Positions 16,819-25,774 of a stretch of 64,000 nt of DNA are shown here, piece by piece. The stretch spans positions 1,178,001-1,242,000 of the forward strand of contig JBMNMS010000001.1 of assembly GCA_050953445.1 (NCBI GenBank), written 5' to 3'. Within the stretch, counting starts at the first letter, position 1. The number at the start of each line of letters is the position of its first letter. Under the pieces are notes generated by a model that worked only from the letters and a program-made list of their open reading frames with translations, was not told the origin of the DNA and searched no databases. The translations under genes were made by a program, and so were the position numbers. This DNA comes from JBMNMS01 sp050953445. Lineage in GTDB: Bacteria > Bacillota > Clostridia > Peptostreptococcales > Anaerovoracaceae.

Positions 16819-16915
16819 TAGCAATCACATATTTTAGAATAGGGGGGACTACATGGTAAAACCTTTGCAGAAGTCGGATTGGCATCCTCTAAGCGGCCAC
16901 AAATCAGGATAGTTC

Positions 16916-16924
16916 TGGTATAAT
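16916..16924 (+). promoter_or_regulatory. Extended -10 promoter for the rubrerythrin-like gene
   Basis: TGgTATAAT at 16916-16924, 33 bp ahead of ATG 16958. No strong -35 box. Confidence 0.55.
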
Positions 16925-16957
16925 ATAGGGTAATATAAAACAAAAGGAGGAGGAGCC

Positions 16958-17443
16958 ATGAATATTTTATCGGTAGCCATAGCTATGGAGGCGGATCTTG
17001 AAAAATATTACTTGAAGCAGGCCGAGATAAACCATGATAACTATTTAAATAAAATCTTTACCATGTTGGCAAATGATGAGAAAGAACATGCAAATATTTT
17101 AAAGCGAAAATCAGAAGAACTGAATTATGAATTAAAAGATGGAAAAACATTTAAAGAATCAAAGCTTTTATTTAAGGGTATGGATGATTTCAAGATGGAG
17201 ACAAAGGCTATACCAAGCCAATTGGACTCAATAAGATTTGCTCAGGAAATGGAAAAGAAAAGCATAGATGCTTACACTGAAATGAAGGAAGAGGCAAAGG
17301 ATGAGAGGGCAAAAGAGCTATTTGAATTCTTGCTTAAGGAGGAAGAAATGCATTATGAAATTCTGGATCAGTTGGCAAGGCATCTGAGTAGACCTGAGGA
17401 GTGGGTGGAGGATGCGGAATTCGGAGTGAGGGAAGAATACTGA
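16958..17443 (+). CDS. Rubrerythrin-like ferritin-superfamily diiron protein
   Basis: 161 residues, all helical, with the four-helix-bundle signature of the ferritin-like/rubrerythrin family: an early 'AIAMEADLEKYY' Glu, 'NDEKEHANIL' (E-x-x-H), then 'FAQEMEKKSIDAYTEM' and 'LLKEEEMHYEILDQL' (E-x-x-H). These supply the Glu and His ligands expected for a diiron site. The C-terminal rubredoxin [Fe(SCys)4] domain of classical rubrerythrin is absent and no Cys is present, so electrons must come from a separate donor. The likely role is peroxide or oxygen detoxification in an anaerobe; that is family knowledge, not shown here. Strong 'aaaggaggagg' ribosome binding site. tex starts 3 bp after its stop. 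Confidence 0.85.
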   Translation: MNILSVAIAMEADLEKYYLKQAEINHDNYLNKIFTMLANDEKEHANILKRKSEELNYELKDGKTFKESKLLFKGMDDFKMETKAIPSQLDSIRFAQEMEKKSIDAYTEMKEEAKDERAKELFEFLLKEEEMHYEILDQLARHLSRPEEWVEDAEFGVREEY

Positions 17444-17445
17444 AA

Positions 17446-19629
17446 GTGGATATAATTGAGAAGCTGGCGGAGGAGTCAGGACTGAAAAAAGCGTATGTGA
17501 GGGCTGCGGTGGAGCTGATGGATGATGGCAATACAGTCCCGTTTATTGCACGATACAGGAAAGAAGTTACAGGAAGTATGTCTGATACGGCTTTAAGGGA
17601 TCTGGCAGAAAGATTAAACTATTTGCGTAACCTTGAAGAGCGTAAAGAAGAAGTGCTACGCTTGATTCAGGAGCAGGGAAAATTGACGGATCAGTTAAGA
17701 GAAGATATTCTCCAGGCAGGTATTCTACAAAGGGTGGAGGATTTATATAAACCCTATCGTCAAAAAAGGGCAACACGGGCATCTAAGGCAAAGGAAAAGG
17801 GGCTTGAGCCTCTGGCTCATACAATTTTAGCCATGGAAAAGGTTGAAGGAACACCGGAAGGAGCGGCCATGGCATATGTTTGTTTTGATGTGGATTTGAT
17901 TGAACAGGGGAAAGGCGTTGCAACCCCGGGGGAGGCTCTGGAAGGTGCCGCAGATATTGTAGCTGAGATCCTGGCAGATGATCCGGACAATGTCAGACAA
18001 ATAAGGGAGATTACATATCGAATAGGAGAGTTGGAATCAAAGGCGATAAACCCGTTGGAGGAGACTGTTTATAGCATATATTATGACTATACCCAAAAAA
18101 TTTCACGTATACCAAACCATGGAATATTAGCAATAAATAGGGGGGAGAAGGAAAAAATAATAAAGGTGCAGATTAAAGTCCCAGAGGATGAAATCTATAA
18201 ACTGTTAGAGGATAAGATCATCGTAAACAGGGAAAGTATTTTCTTGGATATATTGGAAGATACAATTCGTGATTCATATAAACGGCTTATGGCTCCTGCC
18301 ATAGAGAGAGAAGTTCGCAATATGCTTACAGATTGTGCGGAAAAGGAAGCCGTAAAGGTTTTTGCAAGAAACACGGAGAACCTGCTGATGGCGCCGCCAA
18401 TAAAAAACACGGGGGTAATGGCTATCGATCCGGGATTTAGAACGGGATGCAAGGTAACGGTATTGGATGATACGGGCAAGCTATTAGCATATACAACCAT
18501 TTACCCCACACCACCGAAATCAGATATTCCGGGAGCACAAAAAGAGCTTATGTTGCTGATAGAAAAGTATGGGATTGATGTAGTGGCTATCGGAAACGGA
18601 ACTGCATCCAGAGAGACAGAGATCTTTATAGCTGGTATGATTGAAAAATTCGGAATCAAGGATTTGCAATACACCATTGTAAATGAGGCCGGAGCTTCGA
18701 TTTATTCGGCTTCAAAGTTGGCGGATGACGAGTATCCGGATCTGGATGTAACCATTAGAGGAGCATTATCCATTGGCAGGAGGCTTCTGGATCCCTTAGC
18801 TGAGTTGGTTAAAATCCCCCCGAGGCATATTGGCGTGGGCCAATATCAACATGATATTAATCCTAATTTATTGGACAAGGCCCTAGGGAATGTGGTTGAG
18901 GATTGCGTTAATCGGGTCGGAGTGGATCTAAACACCGCCTCACCATCTTTGCTATCATATGTGGCAGGCATCAACTTGACCATTGCAAAAAACATTGTGG
19001 CTTTTCGTGAGGAAAAAGGTAGATTCAACAGCAGGAACCAATTACTCCATGTGCCCAGATTAGGCGAGAAAACCTTTGGGCAATGCGCCGGATTTATGAG
19101 AATTGTGGGAGGGGATAACCCTTTGGATTCTACTGCCGTTCATCCGGAATCCTATCAGGTTGCAGAAAGAATGCTGCAAGAATTGGGTATAGAAAAGGCA
19201 GAAATAGCAAAAGGGGGAGTGGCACAGATAGATCAGACAATAAAGAATGTATATGGCAGTTTGAAAAAAATGGCGATTAATCTCCGGATAGGAGAAATCA
19301 CCTTATCCGATATAGTGGCTGAAATAAAAAAGCCTGCCCGGGATCCCAGGGAAGGAATGCCGCCGGTTACATTCCGAAGCGATGTGTTGTCCATAGAAGA
19401 TTTGGAACCGGGCATGGAACTATATGGAACCGTTAGAAATGTGGTTGATTTTGGTGCCTTTGTGGATATAGGGATAAAAAATGACGGGTTGGTTCATATT
19501 TCTCAGCTAAGCAATAGATTTATAAGAAATCCTATGGATGTGGTGAAGGTTGGGGATACTGTCAAGGTAAAGGTTATTTCCGTGGACACTGAAAGGCAAA
19601 AAGTATCCCTCACCATGAGGCTATCCTGA
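17446..19629 (+). CDS. tex: Tex-family RNA-binding transcription accessory protein
   Basis: 727 residues from GTG 17446, chosen because 'agggaag' lies about ten bases upstream and the family N-terminus (KLAEESGLK...) follows at once; an in-frame GTG at 17401 would overlap the preceding gene. Domains in order are the helical Tex N-terminus with 'VPFIARYRKE', a YqgF/RNase H-like domain ('MAIDPGFRTGCK'), tandem helix-hairpin-helix motifs ('VGVDLNTASPSLLSYVAGI', 'LLHVPRLGEKTF') and a C-terminal S1 domain (~650-727, 'GTVRNVVDFGAFVDIGIKNDG' type). Tex binds nucleic acid and influences transcription in several bacteria. Length matches the family. Confidence 0.95.
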   Translation: MDIIEKLAEESGLKKAYVRAAVELMDDGNTVPFIARYRKEVTGSMSDTALRDLAERLNYLRNLEERKEEVLRLIQEQGKLTDQLREDILQAGILQRVEDLYKPYRQKRATRASKAKEKGLEPLAHTILAMEKVEGTPEGAAMAYVCFDVDLIEQGKGVATPGEALEGAADIVAEILADDPDNVRQIREITYRIGELESKAINPLEETVYSIYYDYTQKISRIPNHGILAINRGEKEKIIKVQIKVPEDEIYKLLEDKIIVNRESIFLDILEDTIRDSYKRLMAPAIEREVRNMLTDCAEKEAVKVFARNTENLLMAPPIKNTGVMAIDPGFRTGCKVTVLDDTGKLLAYTTIYPTPPKSDIPGAQKELMLLIEKYGIDVVAIGNGTASRETEIFIAGMIEKFGIKDLQYTIVNEAGASIYSASKLADDEYPDLDVTIRGALSIGRRLLDPLAELVKIPPRHIGVGQYQHDINPNLLDKALGNVVEDCVNRVGVDLNTASPSLLSYVAGINLTIAKNIVAFREEKGRFNSRNQLLHVPRLGEKTFGQCAGFMRIVGGDNPLDSTAVHPESYQVAERMLQELGIEKAEIAKGGVAQIDQTIKNVYGSLKKMAINLRIGEITLSDIVAEIKKPARDPREGMPPVTFRSDVLSIEDLEPGMELYGTVRNVVDFGAFVDIGIKNDGLVHISQLSNRFIRNPMDVVKVGDTVKVKVISVDTERQKVSLTMRLS

Positions 19630-19711
19630 TAAGACAAACACAAGGAAGCAGGTTGTCCAATAACTTTTATACCGTAAGAATGTTTAATAGGCATACTGTG
19701 CAGCATTTTTC

Positions 19712-19739
19712 TTTACTTTAATAAAATTATTGGTATAAT
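19712..19739 (+). promoter_or_regulatory. Promoter for the NifU-like gene
   Basis: -35 TTTACT (19712-19717), 16-bp spacer, extended -10 TGgTATAAT (19731-19739), about 95 bp before ATG 19834. Confidence 0.65.
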
Positions 19740-19833
19740 AGGGACGTCAGCATTTAGGACAAGTCTGATTTGGATAAGCAGCAATATCCAAACAGCATAT
19801 TAAAACAAGAATATTTAATTAAGGAGAAAAACC

Positions 19834-20067
19834 ATGTTGGAAGTAGAAAAAATCAAAGAAGCAATAGAAGATATCAGGCCTTTGCTCCAAAGAGACGGCG
19901 GGGATATGGAATTTGTTGAATATACAAAGGATAAGATTGTTCTTGTTAAACTTGTAGGAACATGTCATGGATGCCCCCACTCCCAAATGACGATAAAAGG
20001 GGTTGTGGAAAGGGTGTTAAAACAGATGTTCCCCGATGAAATCGAGGCTGTAGAATCCGTAAATTAG
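19834..20067 (+). CDS. NifU C-terminal-domain iron-sulfur scaffold (Nfu-like)
   Basis: 77 residues covering only the NifU_C (Nfu) domain. The family motif is clear: 'LLQRDGGDMEFVEY', then the metal-binding Cys44-x-x-Cys47 in 'GTCHGCPHS', then 'TIKGVVERVL'. Nfu proteins carry a [4Fe-4S] cluster at a subunit interface and pass it to apo-proteins. ATG 19834 follows 'aaggag'. It is followed 33 bp later by the CapA-like gene. The IspG enzyme encoded further on is a possible Fe-S client in the cell, but no direct link is visible. Confidence 0.93.
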   Translation: MLEVEKIKEAIEDIRPLLQRDGGDMEFVEYTKDKIVLVKLVGTCHGCPHSQMTIKGVVERVLKQMFPDEIEAVESVN

Positions 20068-20100
20068 ATGGTGGAAAAGCGGATTAAAGGTTGATGTAGG

Positions 20101-21387
20101 ATGTATCAGGATGAGCGGGTCAGAAGGAACAATAAGCGCAAAAGAAATCGGCGGCAAAAGACCGCCGTTTTTCTGATTGTCATAATCGGCCTGGCAGGAG
20201 TCTGGATGGGTTTTTTAAAGGATAAAAACGAGGGGGATGCTTTAAATGTGGGGGGTTCCAATAAGGCGGAATCTCAGGAAAAGACAGAGCTATCAATAAC
20301 CTGTGTGGGTGATATTATGGTTCATAAGCCGCAAATAGCGGCTCAATATGATAAAGCTAAAGAAAACTACGATTTTACCAATAATTTTGAATATATAGAA
20401 CCTTACATAAAATCATCCGATCTTTCGCTGTGCAATGTGGAAACCACATTTGCCGGAGGGGTACCTACCGGATATCCTATGTTTAACGCACCGGACTCTT
20501 TGGCGGAGGCCCTTTGGGAGACCGGGTTCAAGGTGGGAATCACATCTAACAATCATATGATGGATAAGGGGGAGGCCGGGCTTTCAAGAACGCTAAGGGT
20601 GCTGCGGGAGTCGGGATTGGTAACAGTTGGATCCCATTTTCTCTGGGAGAGAAACTATGCCATGATTAAGGTGAAGGACCTTTGGGTGGCAGTTATACCA
20701 TATACCTATGAGACCCCTTCTCATGGGGGGAAGGCCACCATTAATAGCATTCCCATATCAAAAGATACGGAGGCCAGGATAAATAGCTTCAATACAGAAA
20801 CCTTGGCAAGGGACATGGAGAGAATAAAAGAAACTATAATAACTGCAAAAAAACATGGTGCCCACATAATTCTATGTTATTTTCACTGGGGTGAAGAATA
20901 TCAAAGGTATCCAAACGAATGGCAACAATCCATAGCGAGGCAGGTTGCTGAAATGGGTGCAGATATTATCTTTGCCTCTCATCCCCACGTGCTGCAAGGT
21001 ATTGAACAGTTGGGAACGGAAGATGGAAGAAGGGTTCCGGTGTTTTACTCCATGGGAAACCTCATATCGAACCAACGGATGGAGACGTTGCAGAATCGAT
21101 ATACGGAGCAGGGAATGATAGCAAGGGTAGTTTTAGAATATGACAAAAAGGAAAAGGGTGTAAACATTCTCAGGTTTGATGCCATGCCCACATGGGTCGA
21201 TAAATACAATTTAGGAGGCAAGGATGTTTATACAATTGTACCTCTTGACACAAAAATGGAAAGCAACAGATCCCTTTTGAAATCCGGCCATTTAGGGCGG
21301 GCCAAAGAAGCGTTAGGGGATGTGGAAAAATTGTTGGGTGAAGAATATATTTGGAAGGAAGAAGGGAATATTTTCAATGTCAATTAA
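20101..21387 (+). CDS. CapA/PgsA-family metallophosphatase-like membrane protein
   Basis: 428 residues: a basic N-terminus, one membrane anchor (~22-40), a linker and a PGA_cap (CapA) domain. Family motifs seen are 'CVGDIMVHKP', 'LCNVETTFAGG', 'ITSNNHMMDKG', 'CYFHWGEEYQ' and 'ASHPHVLQGIE', which hold the Asp, Asn and His residues of the calcineurin-like metal site. CapA proteins take part in poly-gamma-glutamate capsule attachment or synthesis. No pgsBC genes lie nearby, so this is more likely one of the common solitary CapA-like envelope proteins. Its last 11 bp overlap the hisS start, implying co-transcription. Confidence 0.9.
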   Translation: MYQDERVRRNNKRKRNRRQKTAVFLIVIIGLAGVWMGFLKDKNEGDALNVGGSNKAESQEKTELSITCVGDIMVHKPQIAAQYDKAKENYDFTNNFEYIEPYIKSSDLSLCNVETTFAGGVPTGYPMFNAPDSLAEALWETGFKVGITSNNHMMDKGEAGLSRTLRVLRESGLVTVGSHFLWERNYAMIKVKDLWVAVIPYTYETPSHGGKATINSIPISKDTEARINSFNTETLARDMERIKETIITAKKHGAHIILCYFHWGEEYQRYPNEWQQSIARQVAEMGADIIFASHPHVLQGIEQLGTEDGRRVPVFYSMGNLISNQRMETLQNRYTEQGMIARVVLEYDKKEKGVNILRFDAMPTWVDKYNLGGKDVYTIVPLDTKMESNRSLLKSGHLGRAKEALGDVEKLLGEEYIWKEEGNIFNVN

Positions 21388-22621
21388 CTCTAATCCGGTG
21401 AGGGGAACAAGGGATTATTCCCCGGAAGAAATGAGGGTTCGGGATGCCATGCAGGATATCATCCTGAAAACTTATTTAAATAATGGTTTCCAAAAGGTTC
21501 AAACGCCAATATTAGAAGACATAGGACGGATAGACAAAAGCGAAGGCGGAGAAAACCTGAATATGATTTTCAGGATTCTTAAAAGGGGCCAAAAATTAGA
21601 CTTGACCAAGGAAGACTTAACCGAAAAGGACTTAGTGGATTTGGGTCTGCGTTTTGACCTGACGGTACCTTTAACAAGGTACTTTGCCAATAATAGAAAT
21701 AAGCTTAGAATACCTTTTAAAGTGATACAAATAGGGGAAGTCTTTCGTGCGGAAAGACCGCAAAAAGGCAGGTTGCGGGAGTTTTATCAATGTGATATCG
21801 ATATCATAGGAGAAGGCGAGGGTAAGGGTGAGTTAGAACTAATCCATACCGCTGCAAAAGCCTTGCGGGCACTGGGATTTGAGGAATTCTCAGTAAGGCT
21901 GAACGACAGAAGAATCCTATTTGATTTAATCGAAGGTGCAGGATTTGATAGGGATGAAGTCATGGGCGTTTGCATCACCTTTGATAAGCTGGATAAAATA
22001 GGTGTGGATGGTGTTCGCGAAGAATTGATTGAAAAAGGCTATGAGACATCTCTAATTGACAACTTTATGGAGATTGCATCGGATGGGAATGTTGCTTTGA
22101 AGGACATAGAAAAATTATGTAAGGATGGAGAAGCTGTAAGGGAATTATCCACCATTATAGAAGATGCTAAAGTCCTTTCTGAGGGTAAATACGACATAAT
22201 ATTCGACAAATCCCTGGTTCGAGGGATGGGGTATTATACGGGAACTATATTTGAAATTGAAAGTCCTCATTTTAAGGGAGCAATTGCGGGGGGAGGACGC
22301 TATGACAAAATGATAGGAAAATATATAGGTGAGGATTATCCCGCAGTTGGAATATCCATAGGTTTTGAAAGGATTGCCGAGATACTGCTTAACAATCAGG
22401 AAATTTCCTTTTCAACAGGAAACAAGCGATTGGCCTTGTTATATGATAAAGAGGATCGTTTTGTGGATGTCATAAAAAAAGGTGACGAACTGAGAGACTT
22501 GGACTATGATGTTGCCCTTATAGGGAGATCGGGAAAAATGGGCAGGCAGCTGAATGCGTTGGAAAAGGAGGGCTTTGAAGCTGCTTGTATCTATGGTGAA
22601 GAAGGGATTAAACACTTTTAA
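21377..22621 (+). CDS. hisS: Histidyl-tRNA synthetase (short form)
   Basis: 414 residues from ATG 21377, which has 'aaggaagaaggg' just upstream and begins at the family 'RGTRDY' region. Class II motifs are present: 'FDLTVPLTRYFA', motif 2 'ERPQKGRLREFYQCDID', the histidine loop 'RGMGYYTGTIFEI' (usual form RGLDYYTGT) and motif 3 'GISIGFERI'. The C-terminal anticodon-binding domain is present but ends early ('CIYGEEGIKHF'), about 10-20 residues shorter than usual. Because catalytic residues remain, I favour a working HisRS over a HisZ regulatory subunit, but a paralogue with altered tRNA recognition cannot be ruled out. It overlaps capA by 11 bp and is not next to aspS, its common partner. Confidence 0.87.
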   Translation: MSINSNPVRGTRDYSPEEMRVRDAMQDIILKTYLNNGFQKVQTPILEDIGRIDKSEGGENLNMIFRILKRGQKLDLTKEDLTEKDLVDLGLRFDLTVPLTRYFANNRNKLRIPFKVIQIGEVFRAERPQKGRLREFYQCDIDIIGEGEGKGELELIHTAAKALRALGFEEFSVRLNDRRILFDLIEGAGFDRDEVMGVCITFDKLDKIGVDGVREELIEKGYETSLIDNFMEIASDGNVALKDIEKLCKDGEAVRELSTIIEDAKVLSEGKYDIIFDKSLVRGMGYYTGTIFEIESPHFKGAIAGGGRYDKMIGKYIGEDYPAVGISIGFERIAEILLNNQEISFSTGNKRLALLYDKEDRFVDVIKKGDELRDLDYDVALIGRSGKMGRQLNALEKEGFEAACIYGEEGIKHF

Positions 22622-22653
22622 GGATAGAACAGGTGTTGAGAAAGGGTATGCTG

Positions 22654-24102
22654 ATGGGATATTTGGATAGGATAGACGAATATAGGGGGGAGATGATAAG
22701 GACCCTTCAGGAGTTAATTGCCATCCCCAGTGTCAGAGGGCATGAAGAAAAAAATATGCCCTTTGGAAGGGCTGTTGATGATGCTTTGAAATACATGCTC
22801 AGATTAGGTGAAGAAGCTGGTTTCCTTACCCATAATGAGGACAATTGGGGAGGCCATATAGATTATAGGGTTCCTGTTGAAGGAGACAGAGAATCGGAGG
22901 CAAAAACTCTGGGGATATTGGTTCATCTGGATGTGGTGCCGGAAGGGTCGGATTGGGACTATCCGCCCTACGGCGGCGTTTTGGTGGAAACGCCAGAGGG
23001 ACAGCGGATATATGGGCGGGGCACTATGGATGATAAAGGACCGACGATTGCGGCATTCTATGCTATGAAAGCTTTAAAAGATGAAGGTTTTCTTCCTCAA
23101 AAGAATATAAGGATGATATTAGGTCTTGATGAGGAAACCAGCTGGGATGGCATGAAACAATATTTAGAAAAAGTCTCTGCACCGGATTTTAGCTTTACAC
23201 CGGATGCGGACTTTCCCGTCATCCATGGGGAGATGGGAATATTAGTTTTTGAATTGGTACTAAAACTCAACCCCTCTGAAAAAGGGCGGACAGAGGGATT
23301 AAGGCTGCGAAGCATAGATGGTGGGACGGCTGCAAATAGCGTTGCAGACGTGGCAGGAGCCACAATAATGAGTTCCGATTATGACCATGTTAAAAAGAAA
23401 CTATTGGAGTTCAAGGCGAGAACCGGATATGATATCAAATCCATTGGAAGAGGTAAAAGTCTTAGAATACAAGCCACGGGAAGAGCAGCGCACGGAGCAA
23501 CACCCTGGAATGGGGAAAATGCCATTTCCATTTTGATGATGTTTTTAGGGGAACTTTCTTTTTTAGAGGAAGATAGAATGGATTTTATCCAATTCTATAA
23601 TGAAAAGATTGGTTTTCAGTTTCATGGTCAATCCCTAAACTGCGGTTTCTCCGATGATCTGTCGGGTAAATTGATTTTAAATGTCGGAATGATTCACATG
23701 GATGATGAAATAGCCAAGCTGACCATTAACATTCGCTACCCAATAACTTTAGACCAGGAAAGAGTCTATGAAGGGATAATGCCTTTAGTAGACGAATATG
23801 GAATGGGAATAGTCAAGCTCAATAATAAGGCACCGATATTTGTACCTGTTGAAGACCCCCTTGTTCAAACTCTGCTTAAAGTTTACCGGAAGCATACGGG
23901 GGATATGGAGAGCAAACCTATGGTAATAGGTGGGGGAACCTATGCAAGGGCAGTTCCTGGTGCTGTGGCTTATGGGGCGAAATTCCCCGGGGCTCCGGAA
24001 GTTCAGCACAGAAAAAATGAATACATCGAAGTTGATTCTTTGATTAAAACCGCAAAGATTTATGCGGATGCCATCTATGAGCTTACGAAAGAAAAAGACT
24101 AA
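22654..24102 (+). CDS. M20-family dipeptidase (PepV-like)
   Basis: 482 residues from ATG 22654, chosen over upstream GTG 22633 and ATG 22648 because 'gagaaaggg' is seven bases before it. Zinc-ligand motifs of the M20 family are in order: His91-x-Asp93 ('LVHLDVVPEG'), 'GTMDDKGP' (Asp), 'LDEETSWDG' (catalytic Glu pair), 'PDADFPVIHGE' (Asp) and a final 'EVQHRKNEYI' His. The large lid domain between ~180 and 390 fits the PepV/Sapep group, which hydrolyse dipeptides with unblocked N-termini in the cytosol. No signal peptide. It follows hisS by 32 bp and may be co-transcribed. Confidence 0.93.
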   Translation: MGYLDRIDEYRGEMIRTLQELIAIPSVRGHEEKNMPFGRAVDDALKYMLRLGEEAGFLTHNEDNWGGHIDYRVPVEGDRESEAKTLGILVHLDVVPEGSDWDYPPYGGVLVETPEGQRIYGRGTMDDKGPTIAAFYAMKALKDEGFLPQKNIRMILGLDEETSWDGMKQYLEKVSAPDFSFTPDADFPVIHGEMGILVFELVLKLNPSEKGRTEGLRLRSIDGGTAANSVADVAGATIMSSDYDHVKKKLLEFKARTGYDIKSIGRGKSLRIQATGRAAHGATPWNGENAISILMMFLGELSFLEEDRMDFIQFYNEKIGFQFHGQSLNCGFSDDLSGKLILNVGMIHMDDEIAKLTINIRYPITLDQERVYEGIMPLVDEYGMGIVKLNNKAPIFVPVEDPLVQTLLKVYRKHTGDMESKPMVIGGGTYARAVPGAVAYGAKFPGAPEVQHRKNEYIEVDSLIKTAKIYADAIYELTKEKD

Positions 24103-24146
24103 ACTTGACACCGTCTTTTAGCTGCATTATAATTCTAATCGAAATC

Positions 24147-24278
24147 TGTTTCAGGGCGAGGTGCAAGTCCTCACCGGCGGTAATCAGATAATAATCTGTA
24201 AGTCCGCGAACCCCACTTATTTGGGGCCGAACCGGTTTGATTCCGGTACCGACGGTAATAGTCCGGATGGAAGAAACA
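24147..24278 (+). promoter_or_regulatory. FMN riboswitch (RFN element)
   Basis: All RFN core blocks are present in order: 'agggcgaggtgcaagtcctc', 'accggcggta', 'agtccgcgaac', 'gaaccggt...attccggtaccgacggta' and 'agtccggatggaaga'. The closing P1 helix is tgtttc (24147-24152) with gaaaca (24273-24278). FMN binding is expected to favour the terminator at 24299 and shut off ribU. Confidence 0.97.
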
Positions 24279-24298
24279 AGCGGCATTTTTGTGCATGC

Positions 24299-24326
24299 AA
24301 AGCCTTGATGGATCAGGGCTTTTTTT
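24299..24326 (+). terminator. Riboswitch-controlled intrinsic terminator
   Basis: Ten-pair stem aaagccttga (24299-24308) with tcagggcttt (24313-24322), one G-T pair, 4-nt loop, followed by a T run. It lies between the FMN aptamer and ribU, as expected for transcriptional attenuation. Confidence 0.92.
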
Positions 24327-24381
24327 ATTGCCAATGAAACGGATTCTCAAGGATCAAAAATCAAAACGGGAGGATCTTTAC

Positions 24382-24918
24382 ATGAACACAACGGAAAAAA
24401 CCAATATGCTAGTCAAAATGGCTCTACTTTCAGCCATATCCATAGTACTTATGGTGCTTATCAGAATACCGGCACCGCCTCCGGTAACTTTTTTAGTCTA
24501 CGATCCGGCGGACATTCCCATATTGCTTGCTGCATTTGCTTTTGGCCCCATTGCAGGGCTGATGGTGACAGCGGTGGTAAGCGTTATTCAGGCGTTCCCC
24601 ATGGGAGGGGACGGCATAATCGGTTTTTCAATGCATATGCTTGCTACAGGTGCCTTTGTCATCGTTGCAGGTAACATTTATAGAAGAAACAAAACTAAGA
24701 AAACCGCTTTAATCGCAATGATTCTGGGTGCTGTTGCAATGGTAGCAACCATGGGTATGTGGAATATATTAATCACACCTATTTATATGGGGGTGCCAAG
24801 ACAGGTGGTCATCCAGTTGCTACCTGCTATTTTGGCCTTTAATGTGGTGAAGGCGGCGGTGAATGGGGTTGTTACCTTTTTAATATACAAACCCTTGTCC
24901 AGATTCCTGCATCGTTAA
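24382..24918 (+). CDS. ribU: Riboflavin ECF transporter substrate-binding subunit
   Basis: 178 residues; ATG 24382 has 'gggagg' nine bases upstream. Five to six membrane helices with the RibU pattern: 'IPAPPPVTFLVYDPADIPILLAAF', 'FGPIAGLMVTAVVSVIQAF' and 'GIIGFSMHMLATGAF' as key blocks. It is the S component of an energy-coupling-factor transporter and binds riboflavin; the shared EcfA/A'/T module must be encoded elsewhere. The FMN riboswitch upstream confirms the substrate class. Single-gene unit. Confidence 0.95.
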   Translation: MNTTEKTNMLVKMALLSAISIVLMVLIRIPAPPPVTFLVYDPADIPILLAAFAFGPIAGLMVTAVVSVIQAFPMGGDGIIGFSMHMLATGAFVIVAGNIYRRNKTKKTALIAMILGAVAMVATMGMWNILITPIYMGVPRQVVIQLLPAILAFNVVKAAVNGVVTFLIYKPLSRFLHR

Positions 24919-24979
24919 GTATAACCTGCATCAAAATCCTCCGGACTTCTAAAAAAATGATGAAGGGCCGGGAAGGATG

Positions 24980-24988
24980 TGTTATAAT
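24980..24988 (+). promoter_or_regulatory. Extended -10 promoter for pyrH operon
   Basis: TGtTATAAT at 24980-24988, about 65 bp before the pyrH start; no -35 consensus. It would start the pyrH-frr transcript. Confidence 0.55.
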
Positions 24989-25052
24989 TTAATATAACAG
25001 TTGCCCTTTGCCATACTGTGTTGACAGGGATACTTATGAAATAGAGGATTTT

Positions 25053-25757
25053 ATGGAACCCAAATACAAAAGAGTAATTTTAAAAATTAGCGGCGAGGCG
25101 TTAGCCGGTGAAAAAAAGACCGGTCTTGATGAAAAAATGTTATCCATCGTTGCCCAGCAGGTAAAGAAACTCAGGTTGATGGGAGTTCAGACGGCAATAG
25201 TCGTCGGAGGGGGGAACTTCTGGCGGGGAAGGACCAGTAATAGCATGGATCGTGCGACTGCCGATTATATGGGCATGTTGGCTACCGTAATAAATGGATT
25301 GGCTTTGCAGGATGCCTTTGAAGCAGAGGGAATACCCACAAGAGTTCAAACTGCCATCGAAATGAAGGAGATTGCAGAGCCTTATATTAGAAGGAGAGCA
25401 ATTGCCCATTTAAACCGTGGTGACGTGGTAATCTTCGCTGCAGGAACGGGAAATCCTTTTTTCTCAACCGACACTACTGCGGCTTTGCGAGCGGCCGAGA
25501 TAGAGGCAGACATAATATTGCTTGCTAAAAAGGTGGATGCCGTTTATGATAGCGACCCGGAAAAAAACCCGCTGGCCAGAAAATTCGATAAGCTTACACA
25601 TAGGGAGGTTTTAGAAAAGGGTCTTGCTGTAATGGACTCCACGGCAGCGTCATTATGCAGGGATAATCAGATTCCAATACATGTGTTTGGGTTGTCGGAG
25701 GCTGAAAATGTTGTCAAAGCGGTATGCGGGGAAAAAATAGGGACGATAATAGAGTAA
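25053..25757 (+). CDS. pyrH: UMP kinase
   Basis: 234 residues. ATG 25053 is taken because the family begins 'YKRVILKISGEAL' and 'agagga' lies upstream; an in-frame start at 25008 has no ribosome binding site. Motifs of the bacterial amino-acid-kinase-type UMP kinase are clear: 'KISGEAL', 'VVGGGNFWRGR', 'MDRATADYMGMLAT' and 'GTGNPFFSTDTTAALRA'. It phosphorylates UMP to UDP. In many Bacillota the gene follows rpsB-tsf; here ribU is upstream instead, and pyrH has its own promoter. Confidence 0.97.
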   Translation: MEPKYKRVILKISGEALAGEKKTGLDEKMLSIVAQQVKKLRLMGVQTAIVVGGGNFWRGRTSNSMDRATADYMGMLATVINGLALQDAFEAEGIPTRVQTAIEMKEIAEPYIRRRAIAHLNRGDVVIFAAGTGNPFFSTDTTAALRAAEIEADIILLAKKVDAVYDSDPEKNPLARKFDKLTHREVLEKGLAVMDSTAASLCRDNQIPIHVFGLSEAENVVKAVCGEKIGTIIE

Positions 25758-25774
25758 TATTAGGAGGAACCCAT

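Noticed and set aside
16853..16912. 19-codon ORF with a G-rich ribosome binding site (MVKPLQKSDWH...)
   Set aside because: Too short, no relative recognised, and it lies just before the promoter of the rubrerythrin-like gene; could be a chance frame or relic.
17401..17445. Longer tex N-terminus starting at GTG 17401 and overlapping the rubrerythrin-like gene
   Set aside because: No ribosome binding site, and the extra residues do not match the family; GTG 17446 is better.
20101..21387. Poly-gamma-glutamate capsule locus
   Set aside because: Only the CapA-like gene is present; no capB/capC or pgs partners in the window.
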